Shown: positions 52,812 to 61,183 of the stretch, one piece after another | Layout: each line of letters opens with the position of its first letter | Position numbering within the stretch: the first letter of the stretch is position 1 | From: an uncultured Bacteroidales bacterium | GTDB lineage: Bacteria; Bacteroidota; Bacteroidia; Bacteroidales; P3 | NCBI GenBank assembly: GCA_900318835.1 | Contig: ONLW01000009.1 | Coordinates: 1 to 64,000 of the forward strand | Direction of reading: 5' to 3' | DNA: 64,000 nt | Translations under genes and position numbers: made by a program | The notes under the pieces: model-generated | Told to the model about the DNA's origin: nothing | Seen by the model: the letters and a program-made list of their open reading frames with translations, nothing else | Databases searched by the model: none

Positions 52812-54167
52812 TTATTCTTTGGCGCGCTCGGCGAACTCCTTGACTGAGACCTTTTCGACCTCGGGTTTCACCTGGTCTTTGAAGAGCTTGCTGAGATTGT
52901 CGGCATAGAGACGGTCGATGACCTGACCAACGTTCTTGCGGTCGGCGGCGATGGTGCGGGCTGCCTGCTCGAGGCGCTGCTCGGTCTCTTCCGTCTTCTC
53001 GCCCTCAACCTTGCGGTCATTGCGGCGCAGGATATCCTTGATGTAGTCGACAATCTGGTTGTTGGTAGGCTCGACAGGGCTGATGGCCTCAAGTTTGCTC
53101 TCAATGAGTTCCCACTTCAGCGAGGGGAGATATTTGTCGTTCCATTCGGCCTCAATCTTCTCAGGGGTCATGTCCTTGTCGCCACGGGAAGCAAACCAGC
53201 GCTTGAGGAAGTTCTCGGGCAGCGGGGCGGTAAACTGGTCGAGGAGGGCCTTGCGAACCTGGTTGACGAAGAGATAGTCGCTCTGCTCGGCATTGGCTTT
53301 CTCAATTTCCTTCTGAAGCATCTTGCGGAATGCAGCCTCATCCTTCACAGCCTGGCCGGGGAAGACCATCTGGAAGAGCTCGTCATTGAGCTCATGGGGG
53401 ATGATGCGGGAGATGCCGCTAAGGGTCAGCTCGACATCGGATTTGAACTTCTTGGCGGTGGCGTTGTCCATATGCAGGGCACGCTCGATGTCGGCCACGG
53501 GGAAGGCTTTGGCCATGTTGAAGACAATCTTGTCTTCGGCTTTCTTGCCCTCGAAGGTGGGCATAAGTTCAGTATCCTTGAGGTTGAGGAGGTTGAGGGA
53601 GACGAAGGTCTCGACACCCCCTTCTTTCGCATTGCCTTTCTTGTCGAGCTCGACAAGTTTTCCATACATGATGTCGCCGGCGCCGACGGTTTCGGGGGTT
53701 TCAAACTTGCCGTAGCGGTTGACAACGTTGTTCAGTTCAGCATCGACATCCTTGGCTGTAACTTTCAGCTGATTGTATTTCACATCGACCTTGTCCCAAG
53801 CGATTTCGAACTCGGGGGCGATGGCCACGTCGAAGTAGAACGAGAAAGAGGTACCCTTGGCGAAGTCGACCTCACCGGTCTTCTCATCGTTGGACATGGG
53901 CATGCCCAAGATGTGGAGTTTCTCGTCGTCGATATACTTGAAAAGGGAGGTGTTGAGGGTGTTCTGCACAGCGTCGCCGACGATGGCGGGCTTGTACATA
54001 CGCTCAATAAGTCCCTTGGGAGCCATACCCTTGCGGAAGCCGGGGATGGTGGCCTTGTGCTGATACTCTTTCAGCTGCTTGTTGACGTTTTCAATGTAGT
54101 CGTTTTCCTCGATATCAACCTTGATACAGAGTTCCAAATCACTTAATTTCTCTCTTGTGATGTTCAT
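52812..54167 (-). CDS. tig: Trigger factor
   Basis: 451 residues. The ribosome-binding signature GFRKGMAPKGLIER is at about residues 42-55. The FKBP-type domain is in the middle (YGKLVELDKKG, with degenerate active-site positions, as in Bacteroidetes homologues), and the C-terminal arm (about 265-450) is helical. It is the ribosome-bound chaperone for nascent chains. It is an isolated gene here, with clpP not adjacent; the outer membrane protein gene follows. Confidence 0.93.
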   Translation of the reverse strand: MNITREKLSDLELCIKVDIEENDYIENVNKQLKEYQHKATIPGFRKGMAPKGLIERMYKPAIVGDAVQNTLNTSLFKYIDDEKLHILGMPMSNDEKTGEVDFAKGTSFSFYFDVAIAPEFEIAWDKVDVKYNQLKVTAKDVDAELNNVVNRYGKFETPETVGAGDIMYGKLVELDKKGNAKEGGVETFVSLNLLNLKDTELMPTFEGKKAEDKIVFNMAKAFPVADIERALHMDNATAKKFKSDVELTLSGISRIIPHELNDELFQMVFPGQAVKDEAAFRKMLQKEIEKANAEQSDYLFVNQVRKALLDQFTAPLPENFLKRWFASRGDKDMTPEKIEAEWNDKYLPSLKWELIESKLEAISPVEPTNNQIVDYIKDILRRNDRKVEGEKTEETEQRLEQAARTIAADRKNVGQVIDRLYADNLSKLFKDQVKPEVEKVSVKEFAERAKE

Positions 54168-54220
54168 CTGATTATTTATTTTATTGATTTTTAGTCTCTT
54201 TTATATTTCTGTTAAAAATG

Positions 54221-54228
54221 CAAAAATA
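54221..54228 (-). promoter_or_regulatory. -7 box upstream of tig
   Basis: TATTTTTG on the minus strand, 54 bases upstream of the ATG. Confidence 0.5.
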
Positions 54229-54267
54229 CACAAAATAATTGAATCTGTGAGATTTTTTTATAAATAT

Positions 54268-55299
54268 TTAGTAAATGCCCACACCGAGGTGGGAAAGAAA
54301 ATAGAACAGTCCACGCCCCTCCGTGTCGGAATTGTCGCTCGGCAAATGCATGTAAAGATGGGTACGCCGGGAAGCAAAGAGCCCCACCCCACCCTTGATG
54401 TTGTTGTACACCTCGGTATTTTGCGATAAAGAGGAGCCTGAGACAACAGTGGAGAGGTAGATATTGAGATCCTCGGAGCAGACAGTGAGGTAGAGGTCAA
54501 CATAGGGGATATAATGCTTGCGGGCTGTGTCGGCCTGCAGCTGTTGTTTCAACTCGTCGAGGAACAAATCACGGGAATAATTGTAGGAGGACCCCTGAAG
54601 CCTGTATTGTTTGGATGTCACTTCGGGGCATTTAAGGTCGACATGCTTGGTAACTCCATGTTCTTTGTAATAAAAGCGGACAATGGGTTGATAAAGACGG
54701 GCATTCTCAAGTTCGGTCCATTTCATGTTGCAATACAACGTATGGCTACTGGCTCCCACATTATCGTAGAATGCAAAACCACCACTGACAGTATCACCAT
54801 TGAAAACGGTAACTGATGGTTTTGAGAAGAGTTTTTTGGAGGCATCCCTCTTGATGAGAGATATTGGGTCGGTGGTAGCCAAGATGGTGCCATCGGCGGC
54901 ATTGCGTACTGTGAGAACATAGAGCCAATCCTCCCGCAGACGGTTGCGGGTCTCGAACCAGTAGAGCGGTTGCGCAGTGTGGGCGAAGTGGCCGGAGTCG
55001 ACATTACGCTCCATGTATTGGAAAGACATGGAGTCTTTCTGCACACCGTCTTTATAGGCCAACAAGGAAACCGTAATGGTCCCTTGAGGATAGTTAATGG
55101 AGTCGGAAACCTGACCATAGTCATAGATACTACCCTCGGCAAGGTAGCAACGCTGTACACGCACCCAGGTGGTGTCATCGTCCTGGTCGAGCAGACAATA
55201 GACAGCCGGGAGATTCTTCCACTCGGCATTGGGGGAGAACTCCACTTCGCATGCGGTAAAAAGGAAGACTAACGGCAGGAAATACAATATCTTTCGCAT
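54268..55299 (-). CDS. DUF4249-like lipoprotein
   Basis: 343 residues from ATG 55299, with lipobox FTACEVEF. The pattern of an N-terminal Ig-like portion (LPAVYCLLDQDDDTTWVRVQRCYL) and a central region with repeated beta strands fits DUF4249, a surface lipoprotein family of Bacteroidetes often next to outer membrane proteins. Its ATG lies 5 bases after the GH2-like stop, so it is at the 3' end of the kam-GH2 transcript. Confidence 0.75.
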   Translation of the reverse strand: MRKILYFLPLVFLFTACEVEFSPNAEWKNLPAVYCLLDQDDDTTWVRVQRCYLAEGSIYDYGQVSDSINYPQGTITVSLLAYKDGVQKDSMSFQYMERNVDSGHFAHTAQPLYWFETRNRLREDWLYVLTVRNAADGTILATTDPISLIKRDASKKLFSKPSVTVFNGDTVSGGFAFYDNVGASSHTLYCNMKWTELENARLYQPIVRFYYKEHGVTKHVDLKCPEVTSKQYRLQGSSYNYSRDLFLDELKQQLQADTARKHYIPYVDLYLTVCSEDLNIYLSTVVSGSSLSQNTEVYNNIKGGVGLFASRRTHLYMHLPSDNSDTEGRGLFYFLSHLGVGIY

Positions 55300-55303
55300 A
55301 ATG

Positions 55304-58300
55304 CTATTCAGCTTTTTTTGTTGATTCACTCACTTCTATCTCATCCATTAGCAGCCACGGCTTCAGCCCTTTGGCGCGATGCCAAGTAGGAACAGTGCCT
55401 ATCGATTGTGCTTCGATTTTCAAGTAACCAATACCGACTTTGTCCACTGGGACCTTGAGCTCAACCACTTGCGGATTATTTGATTCCGACGAAGAGGGAT
55501 CGAACGGCATGGCGGCCTGAAGGGTGTCAGAGTAACTCTCACCGTCGGCCGACAGAAGAATAGTCACATGTTTGGGAGCGAAAGCCCATAGTTCGGGCGA
55601 ATGAGCAAAGCGAAGGGTGACAAAATCGATATCAATGGGTTTGGATAATTCAACTGTGGTCGTCACACCCTTGCCGGAAAATCCAAGCCAGCCTTGCTGC
55701 AGATCGTCAATCACAGAGTGTTCGCCGTCAAAAAGCAGAGTGTCTGTACCCACATTGAAAGGGGTGTTGGGTTGCTGTGAGAATGTGGTTCGGACGATGT
55801 AGTCATAGTTAAACTTGCGGGTGGCTGTGAACGAGGGGTTGCCGTCCTTTCCATAGGTCCGAGCCTTGACAACAGTGGTAGTAGTGAGGGTGATGGGTCC
55901 CTCATACAGTATAGAATTCTCAGATGGTTCTGTCCCATCGAGTGTATAACGAATATCTCCACTCTCCTCAGTACTAATACTGACCGTCAAAGGCTGCGTA
56001 AAACGTACCTCGGAGGCCTTGATTGTCGGCGGGTCAACAATACCCGTCTTGACGACAGGTATTTTCACGCCATAAAATTCTTCGGGAGAATACTGCGAAG
56101 TATATTTCCGCGCATGGAGATGGAAATGCCTGCTATCGGCAGCGGGCGACAACACCAACTTGCTTCCCTGCACATGCATGACAAACGGTGCGTCTGGCAG
56201 AGAAAAATACTGATTGTTCTCCCCGCTGTGGTGGGCACACCAACGCACCTGCTGACGGGTAGATGCATCCATTTTAGCAGATGGAGCCTTATACGTACCC
56301 GGTATCCCAGCGCCACGGCTCGAGAAGCATACCTCACGGTCGAATCCAAACCATGACAGAGTATCGTCCTGACCTTGCATCATATTGACAACCAACTGCG
56401 GTGATAAGGTACCACGGAAAGCATCAGTAGGAGACACTGTATAGTCTACCACAACATCTCCACTACCATAATACATATAAGTTGTCCTGACATCGCACAT
56501 CGGTCTGCCATTCGACTGATACTGCAGCATTGCATCGACACAAAGGATGCTCTTGTCAAGAATGCGACGTGTGACCGCCACCACTTCGGAATTCCAATCA
56601 GTATGTCCTGCGAACTGGAGTTCTGGTGCGAAATTAGTATCCATCATAGGCTCCTTAGCATTGACAAACTGTCTTTTTTCCGGATTATTATAGGGCAGTG
56701 GAAAGACAACTGTTCCCAGCAATCGGTCCTCAAGTGAAGCCTTGCGGCGTTCGAGATCGAAGCGGATAAATATTTCCTCTCCGGGTTGAAGGTCGACAGG
56801 CGGCATGCGAAGCTTCACCGCCTCTACCCCACCACCGTCAACAGCCATCGGCAAATCACCAGCCGTAATGCTGGAACGGAGGTTTGTAAATATAGTATAA
56901 TCTAATATATATTTACTGAAGTCGGAAAAGTCATTGCGATTGTACACCATGAACTCCGCATCATCGATAGTGGTACTGGAGAGGTGTACGTCGAAAGGGG
57001 CATAGAGGCTTTTTAGGTCTGCCAATTTAACTCCATCCAGCGGCCACTGGTCGACAAAACCACCTTGGAGGTTGCGGCGTGTCTCCACCAATGTCCAAAG
57101 ATGCTCAAGCGAAGCAAAGTCATCCCCATCCACCGAGGCCAACATGAGATAAGGGCGGTCACTCGGCCTCTCCAACGACTGGCGCAACGCCAGCACCGTA
57201 GGATGCATCAAAGCGATGACATCAGTATTTTCCGTATGTTCGGCACCTGAAAAAATTACCGGGCGACTCATGTCGAGTTGCTTCAGGCGTTTGTATGCTG
57301 CGACCATGCAGATACCATTATCTCGTCCCTCACCTAGCGACCATGCTACAATCGAAGGGTGATTCTTGTATTTTCCATACAGATTTCCAACGCGGCGCAG
57401 AAATAGGGGGATGAAATCCTTGTCGGTTGCCACAGCATGTTGCTGTGTCGACGACGGCAAAAGATTGGCGTCACAAACCACATAGAGTCCCATCTCATCA
57501 CAGAGTTGATAAAAATAAGGATCCACCGGCGAGTAGCGTGATGTGCGCACTGCGTTGATATTGCTTTTTTTCATAGTCTGAAGGTCCTGCTTCATACGCT
57601 CACGGCCAGCAAGACCTTCGGTGTGATTCAACCCGTAAGTCACACCTTTCAAAGTTACTGGCCTGCCATTCACTAGCAGCAGACCATCTTTCTCTTCTAC
57701 GCGGCGGAATCCGAATCTCGCGCCCACCAATTCCTCTTCTTCCATATTCTCATTTCGGAGACGCACCACAGCCGTGTAGAGATTTGGAGTCTCAGCCGTC
57801 CAAGGTTCCACTGAGCCCCATGAGCGGCTCATGTCGACCTGCACGTTGTCAGTCTTGTCGAAGACAACCCATCGGCCCATACGATCGAAAGTATGCCCCT
57901 TAGGGTCCCAAATCTCAACCTCAAGATAATATTTTCCTTTTTTTTTGCTATTAAAGACACTAGCATCTATCGAGAGGGTTCCCGTCGAGGTCTGCTCTTC
58001 ATAGTCGGCCACCATTGCCAAATCGGACACGTTGGGGTCTCCCTTGAATAGCAAATATGGTTCCCCGTTGAGACCCTCCATCAGGTCTTCACTCTCAAGC
58101 AACGCCTCTCGAGGCTGTTTCAATGCCTCAATAGTCAACGTGTTTCTCTTCCCATACTTAAGGAAGTTATTGAGTGCAAACTCATTCCAATGACGCGAAT
58201 CATCTCCATAGCCCACAGTCTTGCCATTGAGCATCACACGGCAAGCGCGCCCACACCGCACGTTGAGCGACACCTGATAATCCTTCCAAAACTTCTCCAC

Positions 58301-58531
58301 CTCCACTTCGCGTGAGTAAACAATGGAACTGTCGGTCCGCTTCTGATTCCAACGTCCCGTAAACTCCATAAAATAAGGCGAGTCACGATAGGCCGACTTG
58401 ATGATTTCATTCTCTTCGTCGTATGCTTCCACATTGGCACGCGCCGACAAACGAGCTTCACCATCCATTTGAGCAATGGACGCTAACCCGCTGAGACACA
58501 GCACAACCAAAGCAAGCAAACCTTTCCTCAT
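55304..58531 (-). CDS. GH2-like protein with degenerate catalytic residues
   Basis: 1075 residues with signal peptide MRKGLLALVVLCLSGLASIA. The layout follows GH2 beta-galactosidases: N-terminal jelly roll, Ig-like domain (VELVGARFGFRRVEEKDGLL), barrel (GVTYGLNHTEGL, SRYSPVDPYFYQLCDEMGLYV), then a long C-terminal part with a chitobiase-like domain (DIRYTLDGTEPSENSILYEG) and a discoidin-like end. In active GH2 enzymes the acid/base is the Glu in WSLGNE; here residues 397-402 are WSLGEG, so the position is Gly. The nucleophile region is PYLMLASVDGDD instead of a CEYAH-type sequence. It is probably a non-catalytic binding protein, or has an altered mechanism. Confidence 0.82.
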   Translation of the reverse strand: MRKGLLALVVLCLSGLASIAQMDGEARLSARANVEAYDEENEIIKSAYRDSPYFMEFTGRWNQKRTDSSIVYSREVEVEKFWKDYQVSLNVRCGRACRVMLNGKTVGYGDDSRHWNEFALNNFLKYGKRNTLTIEALKQPREALLESEDLMEGLNGEPYLLFKGDPNVSDLAMVADYEEQTSTGTLSIDASVFNSKKKGKYYLEVEIWDPKGHTFDRMGRWVVFDKTDNVQVDMSRSWGSVEPWTAETPNLYTAVVRLRNENMEEEELVGARFGFRRVEEKDGLLLVNGRPVTLKGVTYGLNHTEGLAGRERMKQDLQTMKKSNINAVRTSRYSPVDPYFYQLCDEMGLYVVCDANLLPSSTQQHAVATDKDFIPLFLRRVGNLYGKYKNHPSIVAWSLGEGRDNGICMVAAYKRLKQLDMSRPVIFSGAEHTENTDVIALMHPTVLALRQSLERPSDRPYLMLASVDGDDFASLEHLWTLVETRRNLQGGFVDQWPLDGVKLADLKSLYAPFDVHLSSTTIDDAEFMVYNRNDFSDFSKYILDYTIFTNLRSSITAGDLPMAVDGGGVEAVKLRMPPVDLQPGEEIFIRFDLERRKASLEDRLLGTVVFPLPYNNPEKRQFVNAKEPMMDTNFAPELQFAGHTDWNSEVVAVTRRILDKSILCVDAMLQYQSNGRPMCDVRTTYMYYGSGDVVVDYTVSPTDAFRGTLSPQLVVNMMQGQDDTLSWFGFDREVCFSSRGAGIPGTYKAPSAKMDASTRQQVRWCAHHSGENNQYFSLPDAPFVMHVQGSKLVLSPAADSRHFHLHARKYTSQYSPEEFYGVKIPVVKTGIVDPPTIKASEVRFTQPLTVSISTEESGDIRYTLDGTEPSENSILYEGPITLTTTTVVKARTYGKDGNPSFTATRKFNYDYIVRTTFSQQPNTPFNVGTDTLLFDGEHSVIDDLQQGWLGFSGKGVTTTVELSKPIDIDFVTLRFAHSPELWAFAPKHVTILLSADGESYSDTLQAAMPFDPSSSESNNPQVVELKVPVDKVGIGYLKIEAQSIGTVPTWHRAKGLKPWLLMDEIEVSESTKKAE

Positions 58532-58537
58532 CGGTTA

Positions 58538-59143
58538 TCAATCGTTACTCAGATACACCGAGATACCTGCGCCAAACATGTGAAGTGTCACCGGCTCTGC
58601 AAGTAAAGGGGCATTGAGTGCATCGTGACGAAGTACGTAATTCGACTGTAGCATCTTGTAGCTGAGATGGAATCCTAAAGCGATAGTACGATTGAATGCA
58701 TAGCGGGCACCACCCTCAATACCCAAGTAAAGCCCCCCCTCTTCAATTTTTGTCACCGGAGGCTCCGATGATGCACCAACAGGCAGCGAATAGCCGACCT
58801 GCAACACTGCATAGGGCGTCAGCTGGCTACGCATAAAGTGACTGCGCAACTCTACGAAAAGGGGTAGTTGCGTGAAAGCACCCGTAGGATCGGCCAGATA
58901 GGCAAAACCCAAACCCACTGCAGCCTCCTTGCGGAACTGGAATCCACCAGAGAGCGACGGCATGAAGCCAGACACAGTGTCAGCAATGCCTCCATCACCC
59001 GCCGAACGGTTTAAATTCATCACATAGGAACCGTCACCGACAAAATAGATGCCGTGCCAACGGTACTCGATATGCCGCTGGGCGGCTGCCGTGCCGCAAA
59101 GGCACAGCAGCGCTACAGCAGCAAAGACTGTTTTTTTCATCAT
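58538..59143 (-). CDS. Small outer membrane beta-barrel protein
   Basis: 201 residues from ATG 59143 (MMKKTVFAAVALLCLCGTAAA), whose start overlaps the CoA-transferase stop. Eight or so amphipathic strands (GGFQFRKEAAVGLGFAYLAD, SQLTPYAVLQVGYSLPVG) end in a barrel-type strand (MFGAGISVYLSND). It resembles the OmpA-like/PorT-type small barrels. The upstream ATG at 59152 is in frame but inside the previous gene. Confidence 0.75.
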   Translation of the reverse strand: MMKKTVFAAVALLCLCGTAAAQRHIEYRWHGIYFVGDGSYVMNLNRSAGDGGIADTVSGFMPSLSGGFQFRKEAAVGLGFAYLADPTGAFTQLPLFVELRSHFMRSQLTPYAVLQVGYSLPVGASSEPPVTKIEEGGLYLGIEGGARYAFNRTIALGFHLSYKMLQSNYVLRHDALNAPLLAEPVTLHMFGAGISVYLSND

Positions 59144-59144
59144 G

Positions 59145-59804
59145 TTATGCATTCATCTTTTTCAGGTCAGGACTGATAATCAGCTGGGCCTCAGTAGCAG
59201 CCTGCACCTGTTCAACGGTGAACTCGGGGTTAATCTCGGTCAACACGATACCCTTGGGTGTGATTTCCATGACACCCATCTCGGTGATAATCATATTCAC
59301 CTGGCCCTTGGCAGTCAGCGGCAGGGTGCATTTCTTCAGAATCTTGGGATTGCCTTTGGCAGTGTGCTCCATGGCAAGGATTACTTTGCGGGCACCCACC
59401 AAGAGATCCATGGCGCCACCCATGCCGGGGGTCTTCTTTCCGGGAATCATCCAGTTGGCCAAGTCGCCTTCCTCATCCACCTGCATGGCACCCAGGACGC
59501 TCACGTCCACATGGCCGCCACGGATGATGCCAAAGGAGGTGGCGCTGTCAAAGGTCGAAGCGCCGGGAACATGGGTGATGTATCCTCCACCGGCATTGAT
59601 GAACCAGGGGTCTTCCTTACCCTCTTCAGGGGTGGGCCCCATGCCAATCATACCGTTCTCGCTCTGCAGGACGACGTGTACGCCTTCGGGCAGGAAATTG
59701 GGAATCAAGGTCGGCAGACCGATACCAAGGTTGACGACATCGCCATCGTGCAGCTCTTGGGCAGCGCGTTTGGCGATAAAGGGTTTAATCTGTTCTTTTT
59801 CCAT
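59145..59804 (-). CDS. CoA-transferase subunit B (3-oxoacid / butyrate-acetoacetate type)
   Basis: 219 residues from ATG 59804. The catalytic glutamate is in QSENGMIGMGP, and the tail ITEMGVMEITPKGIVL matches subunit B (ScoB/AtoA). It moves CoA between short-chain acyl groups such as acetoacetate, butyrate and acetate. In lysine fermentation AtoDA uses butyryl-CoA and acetoacetate. The A subunit is not in the window, so either it lies elsewhere or the operon has been rearranged. A longer in-frame start (59849) would translate a short tandem repeat and is unlikely. Confidence 0.9.
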   Translation of the reverse strand: MEKEQIKPFIAKRAAQELHDGDVVNLGIGLPTLIPNFLPEGVHVVLQSENGMIGMGPTPEEGKEDPWFINAGGGYITHVPGASTFDSATSFGIIRGGHVDVSVLGAMQVDEEGDLANWMIPGKKTPGMGGAMDLLVGARKVILAMEHTAKGNPKILKKCTLPLTAKGQVNMIITEMGVMEITPKGIVLTEINPEFTVEQVQAATEAQLIISPDLKKMNA

Positions 59805-59810
59805 TTTATT

Positions 59811-59890
59811 ATTGTTTGATTGTTTGAGTGCTTGATTGTTTGAGTGCAACGCAAGTCAAGTCAAACCATTGCGCTGTTTGATTGTATACA
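59811..59890. repeat. 8-bp (TTTGATTG) array between the four-helix gene and the CoA-transferase
   Basis: Plus strand: TTTGATTG, TTTGAGTG, CTTGATTG, TTTGAGTG in tandem (59815-59847), then a looser tail including TTTGATTG at 59877-59884. It fills the intergenic gap. Confidence 0.85.
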
Positions 59891-59909
59891 CGCTTGAATT
59901 CATCATCTT

Positions 59910-60221
59910 CTATAACTTCTCAACTTGACTTTGCAACATTACAAACCTGTCTTCGGTCAGATAATTACTTGCATAAATTAAATCCAACCAGTAATAAGTT
60001 TCATTTGCTTCTTTCAGAGAGATAGCTACTTTATGGACAAAATCCTGTGGGCTTTCTGCCCCTAATGCTTCACAATAATTTGCTCCAATGCTTGTGCCCG
60101 ACTTGAGTATCTGCTTCGACATAATATACTCACCCCTCTCTCTCATTTCACTACACAAAGCAATGATGTTAAGGGAGAATTCCTTACTTTTTTCGTATAT
60201 TATACCTTTTGTTCTCATCAC
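59910..60221 (-). CDS. Four-helix bundle protein (23S rRNA intervening-sequence type)
   Basis: 103 residues. It has the family pattern of S23 ribosomal/IVP four-helix proteins: KSKEFSLNIIALCSEM, SKQILKSGTSIGANYCEA, QDFVHKVAISLKEANETYYWLDL. Members were first found in rRNA intervening sequences and are later seen as free-standing genes often in mobile or variable loci. Its base composition is AT-rich. It lies inside the kam-CoA transferase operon, and 8-bp arrays occur on both sides. It is probably inserted there; its function is unknown. Confidence 0.88.
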   Translation of the reverse strand: MMRTKGIIYEKSKEFSLNIIALCSEMRERGEYIMSKQILKSGTSIGANYCEALGAESPQDFVHKVAISLKEANETYYWLDLIYASNYLTEDRFVMLQSQVEKL

Positions 60222-60246
60222 ATATCGTTTCTTTGACGCGGCAGCT

Positions 60247-60281
60247 ACTCAAGCAATCAAGCAATCAAACATTCAAGCAAT
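60247..60281. repeat. 8-bp (TTGCTTGA) array between kamE and the four-helix gene
   Basis: Reading the minus strand: TTGCTTGA, ATGTTTGA, TTGCTTGA, TTGCTTGA. Same family as the arrays at 59811, 61078 and 47879. Confidence 0.85.
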
Positions 60282-60285
60282 ATCA

Positions 60286-61074
60286 TTATTTCCAGCCGCG
60301 GTTGACCATCTCCTGGGCGACGAACGAAGCAACATCGTCGGCATAGGTGTTGGCACCGAATCCGGCATCATAACCCAATTCCTTGGCCAACTCATGGCTG
60401 ATACGCGGACCTCCGCAAACAAGAATCATCTTGTCGCGCAGGCCCTCGGCCTCCATCATCTCGACCAACTCGGTGAGGTTTTTGATATGCACGTCTTTCT
60501 GGGTGACAGTCTGGCTGACAAGCAGGGCGTCGGCATGCAACTCGATACCCTTGGCGATAAACTCATCGTTGGGGACCTGCGAGCCGAGATTGTAGGCGTC
60601 AATCATGTCGTAACGTTCCAATCCGTAGTGGCCGGCGTAGCCTTTCATGTTCATAATGGCGTCGATACCCACCGTATGGGCGTCGGTACCTGTTGAGGCT
60701 CCAACCATGACAAGTTTGCGGCCGATATGCTCACGGATATACTCGTCGCACTCGTGCATGTCCATTGTCGTCGATTCCACTTTGGGAACGTGGATGTTGG
60801 TGTAGTCAACAGTATGGGTCAGTGAGCCATAGCAGTTCATGAAGCAGAAGCCCTCGGTGAGTTCCTTCTGGTAGACCACCAGGGGATTCTCGAAGCCCAT
60901 CTTCTTGAGCAACTGCTTGGCGGCCTCTTCGGCCTCTGCGCCTGCTGGCACCGGCAGGGTGAAACTCAGTTGCACCTTGCCATCGTTCATCGTGTCGCCG
61001 TATGGCTTTATCTTGGTGAGGTCTAAGGTTTTGTCGTAATCCTTAGCCTCCATCGAATACAATCCTTCGCTCAT
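60286..61074 (-). CDS. kamE: Lysine 5,6-aminomutase beta subunit
   Basis: 262 residues from ATG 61074, exactly the size of known KamE. The B12-binding motif is TDAHTVGID, with His133, and eleven residues later lies Lys144 (AIMNMKGYAG), which matches the cobalamin and PLP residues known for this family. The Rossmann part continues to ISHELAKELGYDAGFGANTY. It holds adenosylcobalamin and PLP and moves the terminal amino group of (beta-)lysine. A longer start at 61158 would translate a tandem repeat and is rejected. It partners with kamD. Confidence 0.96.
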   Translation of the reverse strand: MSEGLYSMEAKDYDKTLDLTKIKPYGDTMNDGKVQLSFTLPVPAGAEAEEAAKQLLKKMGFENPLVVYQKELTEGFCFMNCYGSLTHTVDYTNIHVPKVESTTMDMHECDEYIREHIGRKLVMVGASTGTDAHTVGIDAIMNMKGYAGHYGLERYDMIDAYNLGSQVPNDEFIAKGIELHADALLVSQTVTQKDVHIKNLTELVEMMEAEGLRDKMILVCGGPRISHELAKELGYDAGFGANTYADDVASFVAQEMVNRGWK

Positions 61075-61077
61075 CTT

Positions 61078-61183
61078 TTTGATTGTTTGATTGTTTGATT
61101 GCTTGATTGTTTGAGTAATTGATTGTCTGATTGTTTGAGTATTCACTGCGTCAACCACTCAAGCAATCAAGCATTCAAGCATT
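61078..61183. repeat. 8-bp (TTTGATTG) array between kamD and kamE, with inverted part
   Basis: 61079-61140 holds about seven TTTGATTG-type units in one direction, and 61158-61183 holds AAGCAATC/AAGCATTC units in the opposite direction. The two halves could pair as a hairpin in the mRNA between kamD and kamE. Confidence 0.87.

Noticed and set aside
59804..59849. Longer N-terminus of the CoA transferase
   Set aside because: The extra codons are translated tandem repeat (NNQALKQSNNN), and the family starts near MEKEQIKPF.
61078..61183. CRISPR array
   Set aside because: Units are 8 bp and contiguous with no spacers; there is no cas gene in the window.
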